Source of the DNA: CAVZCK01 sp963773735
GTDB lineage: Bacteria; Pseudomonadota; Alphaproteobacteria; Rhizobiales; Rhodomicrobiaceae
Assembly: GCA_963773735.1 (NCBI GenBank)
Contig: CAVZCK010000017.1
Location: forward strand, 186,001-250,000
Length of the DNA: 64,000 nt
Direction: 5' to 3'
A program made the translations under genes and the position numbers. Shown here piece after piece: positions 53,962-61,959 of this stretch (its first letter is position 1; each line of letters begins with the position of its first letter). The notes below the pieces were generated by a model. The model had not been told where the DNA came from, searched no databases, and saw only the letters and a program-made list of their open reading frames with translations.

Positions 53962-56620
53962 ATGACTTCTAACGCCTATGTAGGGGCTGATCGCCCTCTA
54001 CCCACTCAACCGGCCGGCCCGTTTGGGGCCGGGGCCGCTGCCGGCGCAGCCGATCTCGGCCACGAATATCAGAACGATGCGCGCGAGCGCCACGATCCCG
54101 AAGCCGAAGAACTCATCCGCCGCTACCTTTCCGAAATCCACAGCTATCGCCAGCTCGGCAATGTCGCCCTGCGCGAGCTGGAGAGTCGGCTAGCCGCTCT
54201 CTCGCGGCCGCAGCGGCCGGAGGAAGGGCAGCGGCAGGTACGCTCCGCGCCGGCATCCGTGCTGATGCAGCCTTCGCTCGGTGACGCTGATCCGGCCCAT
54301 GACACCAGCCGGTCGCTCGGCCAGCGGCTGCACGAACTGTCGGCCTATCTCCACGCCGACCTTACCAGGCATGAGAAGGCGCAGACGGCGCCGGCGGCGC
54401 CTCCCCGCGACCGCGCGCAGCGCGGCGGCGACACCTCCCGCGAGGCCCCCCGCGCTTCCTTCGAGCCTTCGTCGTCCGACGCCGGCATCGACGTCCGCGA
54501 ACCGCGTCAGGGTAGCGCCCACAAGGTTACACCGAACATACCTGTGCTCGATCGGGGCTGGTTCGAGGAACGCTTCGCCACCATGCGCGCCTCGATCGAC
54601 CGGCTTGCCGAAAACATCCCGGCCCAGCGGCTCGACGCCCTGGAGACGCAGTTTCACCAGCTCATGGAGAAACTCGGCGCCCGCGAGAAGGATCGATCCG
54701 TGGCCGCCGTTGAAGCCGGATTGAAGAAACTGGCGGCTTATCTCGAAGACAACAAGCAATGGACGAACGCCCAGGACGCCAGAGTGCGCGGTGTCGAAGA
54801 GCGCCTCGATCAGCTGAGCGGGCTGGTCGCCCAATCCCACGCCGCGCTTTCGGCGACGGCCAAGGGGCTGGAAATCGTCGCGCGGGGAACCGGGCCGCAG
54901 CTGGCACGCCAGACCGCCGATCTCGTAACCCAGCAGCTGGAGCCGCGGATCGACGCGCTCGATGCGACCGCACCGATCAGCAGGCTGAGCGGCGAGGTTG
55001 CTTCGCTCTCGGCTCACTCGGCACAGCTTGCCAGAAACACCAATGAGCGTTTGAAGCAGCTTCAGCTCTGCCTGGATGACAGCCTCGAACGTCTCGCAGA
55101 TGTCGAAAAGGACCAGCGCGGCGTCAATAGCAACGTCGGCCAAAGGGCCTTCAATGACGACAATTATGACGACGCCGACGATTATGACGACACACCGGGC
55201 GGCGCTGCCCAGAGGGCCGCGCGTCTCGCCAGGGAGACCGCGAGAGGCGCCGCGCCCCAGAGCGGCGAGCCGGTCCGCTCCCGCATCCCTTATGGGGAGT
55301 TCCTTCCAGAGGACGAGCGCAGCCATTCGCGCATCGGCTTGATCGTTGCCGCGATCATCCTGCTGCTGGCAAGTGCGGCCATGCTTTACCTCAATCTGCG
55401 CGACAAGAACTCACGGCGGCTCACTGTCGAATGCCTGGTTTTCCAGCAGCATGCCTGAACGCAGCCGGGCTGAGGCGGCGCCATCGCCGACGACCACGTC
55501 GTCGATCGGGACAAAGACGAGCGACCGCATCTCCTTAACGGCGCCGGGCGTCAGCGTTACCGACGGTGTCTGGGTGACGAGCGTCAAGGCGGATGAAATC
55601 GCCAAAACGCCGGCCAGCAAGGAAGGCGGCCCGGGGGCTCTCGCCGCCGCCGAACCGTTCGATCCGCAGACGACCGGCCAGGCCGATACTTCCCCCGCCA
55701 TTGCAGCCAGCCACAAGACCGACAGCCTGAGCCGGGCAGCCGTCGAAGGCGATGCTAATGCGCAGTTTTCAGTCGGCGAGACCTATCTGGAAGGCGGCGA
55801 TATCGAAAGGCAGCTTACGATCGGCGAGAGGCTATCGAAAGCCGCGCGCTGGTTCCGCCGCGCCGCTGAGAACGGCCATGCGCCTTCACAATATCGTCTC
55901 GCGACGCTTTACGAACTGGGACAGGGCGCGCCCAAGGATCCAGCGGAAGCCATGCGCTGGTATCAGCGCGCCGCCGAAAACGGCCATATCAAGGCCATGC
56001 ACAATCTCGCCGTGCTCTCGATTACCGGGAACGGCCGGTCGTCGAACTATCTGACCGCGGCAAAATGGTTCACCGCGGCCGCCGAGCACGGCCTGCGCGA
56101 CAGCCAGTACAATCTCGGCATCCTCTATGAGCGCGGCCTCGGCGTCGCCAAGAGCCCGGAACAAGCCTATCTCTGGTTCACGCTCGCGGCCAAACAGGGC
56201 GATGCCAAGGCCGTACAGAAGCGCGACGAGCTTGCCGGCGAGCTCACCACGGCCGAGTTGCAGGACGCCGAATTGCAGGCCGCCAAATGGACGCCGGCCA
56301 AAACCGATGAAGCGGCCAATGACAAAGCGCCCGAACCGCCGGTCGAACAAGCTCAGCACGTTGAGCCGGCGATCCTGCCAAAGGCGCCTGACGCTCAGCT
56401 CATGAAAGCCTCATGGACCACCGAGGTCGCGCCAGTGGATTCGATCGTTGCCGAGGCGCAGCGGCTGCTGCGCAAGCTCGGGTACCAGCCGGGCCCCGTG
56501 GACGGCATTCTCGGCCCGAGGACCCTCGCCGCCATCCGGACATTTGAGCAAAAGGCCGGCATTCCAAGCCGAGGACGGGTGACGCAGACGCTCGTCGCAA
56601 AAATGGCATTCGCGCTCTAA
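53962..56620 (+). CDS. Coiled-coil/Sel1-repeat/peptidoglycan-binding membrane protein (PodJ-like), one frameshift
   Basis: About 885 residues repaired. The N-terminal ~450 residues are cytoplasmic, with coiled-coil stretches ('RLDALETQFHQLMEKLGARE', 'RVRGVEERLDQLSGLVAQSH'). One membrane helix at about 457-476 ('LIVAAIILLLASAAMLYLNL') follows. After one extra base at about 55405-55430 come Sel1-like repeats ('AARWFRRAAENGHAPSQYRL', 'AMRWYQRAAENGHIKAMHNL', 'AAKWFTAAAEHGLRDSQYNL') and a C-terminal peptidoglycan-binding domain ('LGYQPGPVDGILGPRTLAAI'). This is the order seen in PodJ-type polarity proteins, so a role in cell-pole or division positioning is inferred. Confidence 0.83.
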
Positions 56621-56806
56621 GTCCGATTGCGTGGCAGGAAAATCATCCTGCCGGACAAAATCCTTTGTGGCGGAGGGCCGCATTGACGAGGTGGCCTCCG
56701 TCTGCTTTATCACCCCTATTTCCGTAACAGGGTCGAACTCTAATCTGGAATTTGGAGAGCCAACGCTCGCTTCCTGAAACGCTAAGCAGCCCCGGATACC
56801 GGTCTA

Positions 56807-57739
56807 ATGCAGATTTATCTGCCGATTGCCGAAACGTCGGTCAACATCTTCACGATCTTTGGTATGGGGACCGCCGTCGGCTTCTTGTCCGGCATGTTCG
56901 GCGTCGGCGGCGGCTTTCTAATCACGCCGCTTCTCATCCTGTCGGGCATCCCGGCCGCGGTTGCCGTCGCCACCGGCGCCAACCAGGTCGTCGCCAGCTC
57001 GGTCTCGGGAACCATCACGCAGTGGCGGCGCGGCAATGTCGATTTCAAAATGGGCACGGTCCTGCTGATCGGCGGCATATTAGGCGCATTCATCGGCGTG
57101 CAGATCGTCAAACTGCTCGAAGCGACCGGGCAGATCGAAATCGTGATTTCGCTGCTCTTTACGGTGTTTTTGGGCGGTGTCGGCCTGCTGATGCTCGGCG
57201 AAAGCCTTCGGTTCATCCATAAGGCCCGCTCCGGCAAGGTGGCGTCGGCGCGAATGTCGGGCCAGCATAGCTGGGTGCACGGGCTGCCCTTCAAGATACG
57301 CTTTCAGCGTTCCAAGCTCTATATCAGCGCGATTCCACCGCTGGTTATCGGTGTCGCGGTCGGCCTGCTTTCCGGCATTCTCGGCGTCGGCGGCGGCTTC
57401 GTCATGGTGCCGGCCATGATCTATCTGCTCAAGATGCCGACCAAGGTGGTGATCGGGACATCGTTGTTCCAGGTGATTTTCGTCGCTGGAGTGACCACAG
57501 TCTTTCATGCTGCCGCCAATTACGCGGTTGACCTCCTGCTCGCATTCCTTCTCATGGTTGGCGGGGTCATCGGCGCGCAGTTCGGCGTGAGCGCAGGGCA
57601 GAAGCTGCGCGGAGAGCACCTGCGGGCCCTTCTTGCTCTTCTCGTGCTGGCCGTGTCGCTCCGCCTGGTGTTCGATCTGTTCGCGACGCCGCACGAGAAA
57701 TATTCTCTCGATACCGAGATCGCGAGGCCAGTGCTGTGA
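56807..57739 (+). CDS. TauE/SafE family sulfite/anion exporter
   Basis: 310 residues with eight or so membrane helices in two repeats, each carrying the glycine-rich family signature: 'GFLSGMFGVGGGFLITPLLI' and 'GLLSGILGVGGGFVMVPAMI'. Members move sulfite, sulfonates or other small anions across the inner membrane. It is translationally coupled to the next gene (TGATG overlap). Substrate unknown. Confidence 0.9.
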   Translation: MQIYLPIAETSVNIFTIFGMGTAVGFLSGMFGVGGGFLITPLLILSGIPAAVAVATGANQVVASSVSGTITQWRRGNVDFKMGTVLLIGGILGAFIGVQIVKLLEATGQIEIVISLLFTVFLGGVGLLMLGESLRFIHKARSGKVASARMSGQHSWVHGLPFKIRFQRSKLYISAIPPLVIGVAVGLLSGILGVGGGFVMVPAMIYLLKMPTKVVIGTSLFQVIFVAGVTTVFHAAANYAVDLLLAFLLMVGGVIGAQFGVSAGQKLRGEHLRALLALLVLAVSLRLVFDLFATPHEKYSLDTEIARPVL

Positions 57740-58530
57740 TGAGCAGGGGAGTGCTAAGATGGAAACCCGTCCTGCTCTCCCTGCCGATTCTCGCCGCAGC
57801 GGCGCTGTCGCTCGCTCCGTTGCCGGCTCGCGCGCAAGGCGAGTCGGTAGAACTCGACACCTCCACGCGCGAAGTCTCGATCGAGCCGGACTTCAACGGC
57901 GCGGAGATCGTCATTTTCGGCGCCGTGGACAACAGCCAGCAGCCATCGGCCACCTCCGGCTACTATGACATCATCATCGTGATCCGCGGCCCGGCGGAAA
58001 CGATCGTCACCCGGCGCAAAGAGCGCGTTGCCGGCGTCTGGATCAATGGGCGCTCGAGGACATTTCAGAAAGTTCCGAGCTTTTTCGGCGTGCTTTCGAC
58101 CAGACCAATTAACGAGATCGCAAGCAGCGAGACGCTTGAGCACTTTGACATCGAGTTCGACCCCGCCCCGCTAGAAGAAAGCCGGTCGCCTCCAGATGAA
58201 TTCGAGCGGGCGCTGGTCCGCGTGAAAGAACAGGAGGGCATGTATGTCAAGTCGCCTTCCGCGGTCGTTTTCCTCAGCAAAAGCCTATTCCGAGCCACGC
58301 TCAGGCTTCCGACCCAGGTCCTGGAGGGAACCTATACCGCTCAAGTCTATCTCTTCAGGCAAGGCAAGCTCTTGAGCTGGAACAACACAGTGCTTGAAGT
58401 AAAAAAGGCCGGCATCGAGCGTTACCTGTTCACGCTCGCCTATGACCGGCCGTGGACCTACGGCATCCTGTCGGTCGCCATCGCCATCGCCTGCGGCTTT
58501 CTCGGCTGGAGCCTTTTCGGCCGAAACTGA
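57739..58530 (+). CDS. TIGR02186 family exported membrane-anchored protein
   Basis: 263 residues. N-terminal signal (cleaved near 'PLPARAQG'), a periplasmic beta-rich domain ('VSIEPDFNGAEIVIFGAVDN', 'DIIIVIRGPAETIVTRRKER', 'AGVWINGRSRTFQKVPSFFG') and a C-terminal membrane helix ('TYGILSVAIAIACGFLGWSL'). I recognise it as the TIGR02186 family of alphaproteobacteria, which stays beside TauE/SafE exporters. A periplasmic accessory for the exporter is inferred; function is unproven. Its start overlaps the tauE stop. Confidence 0.85.
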   Translation: MSRGVLRWKPVLLSLPILAAAALSLAPLPARAQGESVELDTSTREVSIEPDFNGAEIVIFGAVDNSQQPSATSGYYDIIIVIRGPAETIVTRRKERVAGVWINGRSRTFQKVPSFFGVLSTRPINEIASSETLEHFDIEFDPAPLEESRSPPDEFERALVRVKEQEGMYVKSPSAVVFLSKSLFRATLRLPTQVLEGTYTAQVYLFRQGKLLSWNNTVLEVKKAGIERYLFTLAYDRPWTYGILSVAIAIACGFLGWSLFGRN

Positions 58531-58615
58531 TCAGCCGAGGTACATTGCCAAGATCCGGCTCGCCGCGGGCGATCCGCGCCGCCGCGTCAGACCGGTTGAA
58601 GGCGCGGGAATCCGC

Positions 58616-59353
58616 TCAGGCCGCCAATTCCTCAAGGAGCTGACCCGAGGCAACCTGCGTCACGCGGCCGGCATTGATCGACCAGACGAACAGCCCTTCA
58701 TGGCCGAGCAGGGAATCGAACGCGGAGCCCAGCACATTCGCACCGGCCGAATATTTGCCCATCGATGGCAGGATCAGCCGCATCCCGTTCGACACGTAGC
58801 AGCGCCCGCGCATGACGTGGCCATATTCGGAAATTTGCGCGACGGGATGCATCCGTCCGGCGATCTCATGGCTGACGGGCGCCCGCACCGGCTCATAGCG
58901 GAACTTGATTCCGCCCAGGGTCAGATGCGGCAGGACCGTACCGCCGAAGACCTCGGGAACGGGCGCTTGATCGGGCCCGCAGACCCAGAACCAGTCGCGA
59001 TCCTCGATCAGGTCATAAAGCCAGTCGGCATCGTGCGCCGAGAGTCGCGCTTCGCCGTCGGCGCAGAAGCTGTCGCCGAGCGCGATGACGCGGAGCGGAT
59101 CGTAGCGGTCCAGCGCCTCTTCAAGCTTCTCGAAAACGGAGGCCGTGTCGTAGGGCGGAAGCACGACGCCTTCGTCGGCGAGGTAAGAGCCTTTCTCGAG
59201 ATGCAGGTCGGAAACGATCATCGTTCTCTCTGCGGGCCAATAAAGCGCGCCGCTACGGTCGGCGACGAAGGACTTGCCGCAGAGCAGGATCCGGCACGAA
59301 CCGTTATCGAAAGCGGTTGCTTCGGCGGATCGCAGATAGACTGCGCTATGCAT
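58616..59353 (-). CDS. pdeM: Ligase-associated DNA damage response endonuclease PdeM, divergent metal motif
   Basis: Calcineurin-like phosphoesterase of 245 residues. 'AERTMIVSDLHLEKGSYLA' (DxH), 'RVIALGDSFCADGEARLSAH' (GD) and 'PVSHEIAGRMHPVAQI' are in PdeM order. In place of the GNHD motif it has 'WFWVCGPDQAPVPEVFGG', losing the Asn and His metal ligands, and GH-x-H is 'GRMH'. The frame is intact, so this is not a base error of the kind seen elsewhere. The usual partners lhr, lig and exo are not in the window. Activity is doubtful. Confidence 0.8.
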   Translation of the reverse strand: MHSAVYLRSAEATAFDNGSCRILLCGKSFVADRSGALYWPAERTMIVSDLHLEKGSYLADEGVVLPPYDTASVFEKLEEALDRYDPLRVIALGDSFCADGEARLSAHDADWLYDLIEDRDWFWVCGPDQAPVPEVFGGTVLPHLTLGGIKFRYEPVRAPVSHEIAGRMHPVAQISEYGHVMRGRCYVSNGMRLILPSMGKYSAGANVLGSAFDSLLGHEGLFVWSINAGRVTQVASGQLLEELAA

Positions 59354-59755
59354 GGGATTTCAGGGCCCCTTAAACGGCTGCAAAAATTCGGCAGCTGGAC
59401 GTGTAAACAAGGGACGCAACACAGCTTTTTACACTATATGTAAAGCTTATGACTGATTTGGGCAGAACTGTGTTACGAAAAAGCCCCGTGGGAAGCAAAT
59501 TTTGTGTGCGGAAGGGGATATCTAGCCTTTTTTATGCCAAAATTCTTTAGGCGCGTTAGTTTTCGCTTGCGCTCCGGCCTGTTCAAAACGGCTTGAGACT
59601 TTGTGCAAATCACGCCTGCTGCGATTATATCCGCAAAGCTGCGCACATGCGGCCAGCCAAGCATCCGATTCGTCAGCCCGCGATTGACCGCGCGCTGTTT
59701 TCAGCGGAAAAAGGCACGGCGAATTCAATTCAACAGCCTTGTGCCGGAAGATCTT
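59354..59755. other. AT-rich gap between divergent pdeM and the DUF6460 gene
   Basis: About 400 nt. Contains an interrupted palindrome AGCTTTTTACA...TGTAAAGCT (59424-59448) and scattered TTTT tracts; plausible promoter region for both genes. The open frame from 59603 reaches into the next gene, but its N-terminal 51 residues look non-coding. Confidence 0.4.
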
Positions 59756-60046
59756 ATGGAACGTTTTTTGGGCGGCAACCCGCTGGCCGTGGCCTTGCGG
59801 TTGATCCTTATCTCCATCGTCGCTGGCATTGCTCTGAAAGCCGCCGGCTTTGATCCGCGCGATCTGCTTCAGAGCATTCCGCGCCTCATCCAGGCCATTT
59901 ACGATCTGGGCTTCGGCTGGGTCCAAACCGTCATTGAGTATTTCCTGCTCGGCGCCGTCATTGTCATACCGGTTTGGCTGGTTCTCCGCTTTCTCAAATT
60001 CGTTGCCGGAGACGCCGGCAAAGGCGGCGCGAAACCGCGTTCCTGA
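59756..60046 (+). CDS. DUF6460 membrane protein
   Basis: 96 residues from ATG 59756 with a CCGGAAG ribosome site. It begins 'MERFLGGNPLAVALRLILIS' and has two membrane helices (about 12-28 and 60-83) separated by 'GFDPRDLLQSIPRLIQAIYD'. I recognise the DUF6460 family, short inner-membrane proteins of Hyphomicrobiales with no known role. Convergent with pyrD. Confidence 0.78.
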   Translation: MERFLGGNPLAVALRLILISIVAGIALKAAGFDPRDLLQSIPRLIQAIYDLGFGWVQTVIEYFLLGAVIVIPVWLVLRFLKFVAGDAGKGGAKPRS

Positions 60047-60168
60047 AATACCGGCGGCAAGGTGCCGAAAGACCCGGCCGACGGCGCGCCGGCCTTTCCC
60101 TGATGCATCAGGCGACCGCCTGAATCACATTGCGCATGACGGCCAGCCTCGCCAAGGCACGAACACGC

Positions 60169-61251
60169 CTAGAGTCGGTGCTCGGCCCAGCGCTCGGCGT
60201 CGGTGCCCCGGAGGGTGTCGAGGCTCGATGCGCCAGCCCTCGCCATCGCCTCGACGAGCGCGCGCTTGATCTCGGCGATCAACCCCACGCCCTCGTAGAT
60301 GAGTCCGGTATAGAGCTGGATCAGCGAGGCGCCCGCGTGGATCTTGGCGAGCGCGGTTTCGCCGGAGTCGATGCCGCCGACGCCGATGAGCGGCAGCTTG
60401 CCTTCGGTCAGCAGACAGACCTTGGCGAGCATCCGGGTCGCACGGGCAAAGAGCGGCCGGCCCGACAGCCCGCCGGCTTCGGCGCGATAGGCCGACTGCC
60501 GCACGCCGTCGCGGGCGATGGTGGTATTGGTGAGGATGATGCCGTCGACCTGATGCGCCATAAGGCAGGCGATGGCTGGCGGCAGATCGTTATCATGGAT
60601 GTCCGGCGCCAGCTTGACCAGGATCGGTCGCCGCGCCCCGCCCGCCGCGATGAGCGTCTCGCGCTCGGCCATCAGCCGCGACAGCAGAGCGTCGAGCCGG
60701 TCGGGCGCCTGGAGATCGCGCAGGCCCGGCGTGTTGGGCGAGGAAATGTTGACGGTGAAATAATCGGCGACGTCGTTGAAGGCACGAAGCCCGACAAGAT
60801 AGTCCGCGATCGGTTCGGCGCTGTCTTTGTTCGCGCCGATATTGACGCCGAGAATCCCCGCCAGCCGCTTGGCGAGCCGCGCCCGGACCGTCAGATGGCC
60901 GCCGCTGTTGAAGCCGAGCCGATTGATAGCCCCCCGCTCGCGGATCAGCCGGAACACGCGCGGGCGCGGATTGCCGGGCTGCGGACGCGGCGTCACCGTG
61001 CCAATTTCAGCAAAACCGAAGCCCATGGCGAGCAGCGCGCCCGGCACGCGCGCATCCTTGTCGAAGCCCGCCGCCATGCCGAGCGGATTGGGAAAATCGA
61101 GGCCGAAAAGCGTCTGGTGCAGTCGCGGGTCGTCGTCCGTGGCGCGTGGATAGATGCCGCGTTCGAGGGCGCGAAGCGTTAGCTCATGCGCCCGCTCGGG
61201 ATCGAGGAACAAGAGCCCCGACTGCGCAACATTGAGAAGGCCGCCGATCAA
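60169..61251 (-). CDS. pyrD: Dihydroorotate dehydrogenase (quinone), class 2
   Basis: FMN enzyme of pyrimidine synthesis that passes electrons to the quinone pool. 360 residues, with the N-terminal membrane-contact helices typical of class 2. 'NPLGMAAGFDKDARVPGALL', 'EIGTVTPRPQPGNPRPRVFR', 'INRLGFNSGG' and 'YFTVNISSPNTPGLRDLQ' (catalytic Ser region) are all conserved. 'VGGIDSGETALAKIHAGASL' binds FMN phosphate. It overlaps the DUF952 gene upstream by 4 nt. Confidence 0.94.
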   Translation of the reverse strand: MIGGLLNVAQSGLLFLDPERAHELTLRALERGIYPRATDDDPRLHQTLFGLDFPNPLGMAAGFDKDARVPGALLAMGFGFAEIGTVTPRPQPGNPRPRVFRLIRERGAINRLGFNSGGHLTVRARLAKRLAGILGVNIGANKDSAEPIADYLVGLRAFNDVADYFTVNISSPNTPGLRDLQAPDRLDALLSRLMAERETLIAAGGARRPILVKLAPDIHDNDLPPAIACLMAHQVDGIILTNTTIARDGVRQSAYRAEAGGLSGRPLFARATRMLAKVCLLTEGKLPLIGVGGIDSGETALAKIHAGASLIQLYTGLIYEGVGLIAEIKRALVEAMARAGASSLDTLRGTDAERWAEHRL

Positions 61252-61595
61252 GCCTCGGCCTCCGGCGGCAGAACATGCCGGCCGTCTTCATCGAGCGGAA
61301 GGCGCCGGGCCCACAGCGCGGCCGATGTCGGCAGCAGCCCGGAAAGATGCGGGAAGAGATCGCCGTCGCGCGCCGGCTCCCATTTCAGCGCCTCGCCGAG
61401 CTCATCGGAATCGAAGGCGATGATCAGAAGATCGTCGCGATGCGTGTAGTGCTTGGCGAGGGTACCGGGAAGCTGCGCGGCGGTCGAGAAATGGATGAAG
61501 CCGTCGCGCAGGTCGTGGGCGGAGCCGTGATAGATGCCCTCGGACTTCGCCGCCGCCCATTCGCCGCTGTCGCAGATTTTGAAAATCAGCGTCAT
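61248..61595 (-). CDS. DUF952 protein
   Basis: 115 residues, soluble. 'IFKICDSGEWAAAKSEGIYH', 'DGFIHFSTAAQLPGTLAKHY' and 'LKWEPARDGDLFPHLSGLLP' match DUF952, an ADP-ribosyltransferase-like fold family of unknown function. It overlaps pyrD by ATGA, so both are one transcription unit, as in many Hyphomicrobiales. Confidence 0.88.
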   Translation of the reverse strand: MTLIFKICDSGEWAAAKSEGIYHGSAHDLRDGFIHFSTAAQLPGTLAKHYTHRDDLLIIAFDSDELGEALKWEPARDGDLFPHLSGLLPTSAALWARRLPLDEDGRHVLPPEAEA

Positions 61596-61750
61596 CCGTT
61601 AGCTCTTTATACTCTGCATCGTCATGTGTGGATGGCTCCTGCATTGCAAGCGGAAATTGTGATTGGATGAGCTCCGTCCGCCTTCGCGTGCCCGGGCCCC
61701 CGGCTCGGCGCTTTGCTCCGCCCGGGGGCAGACGCTCGAATGGGCGATAC

Positions 61751-61889
61751 GGGGTCATCCCCGAGCGAACGGAGCGAGACCCAACGATCTGCCGTCGCTT
61801 TGCGATGGCGGTAGGGTCGGTTGATCAGCGAAACCCACCTTGGGCGTGATTGACGGATGGGTTTCGCTCCGCTCAACCCATCCTACGGG
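61751..61889. repeat. Imperfect inverted intergenic repeat upstream of mfd end
   Basis: A first unit GGGTCATCCCCGAGCGAACGG is followed by a long imperfect inverted repeat, where GTAGGGTCGGTTGATCAGCG at 61811 answers the reverse complement of CGCTCCGCTCAACCCATCCT near 61866. Both units are of types I remember as highly repeated in rhizobial and related genomes. The gap 61596-61959 has no gene. Confidence 0.65.
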
Positions 61890-61959
61890 CTTGCCTCACC
61901 TCCTTCGTCTCCCCGGAAGCTGCGTCAGCGGCGCGACGCAGGCCGTCCACCCCTCGCAA

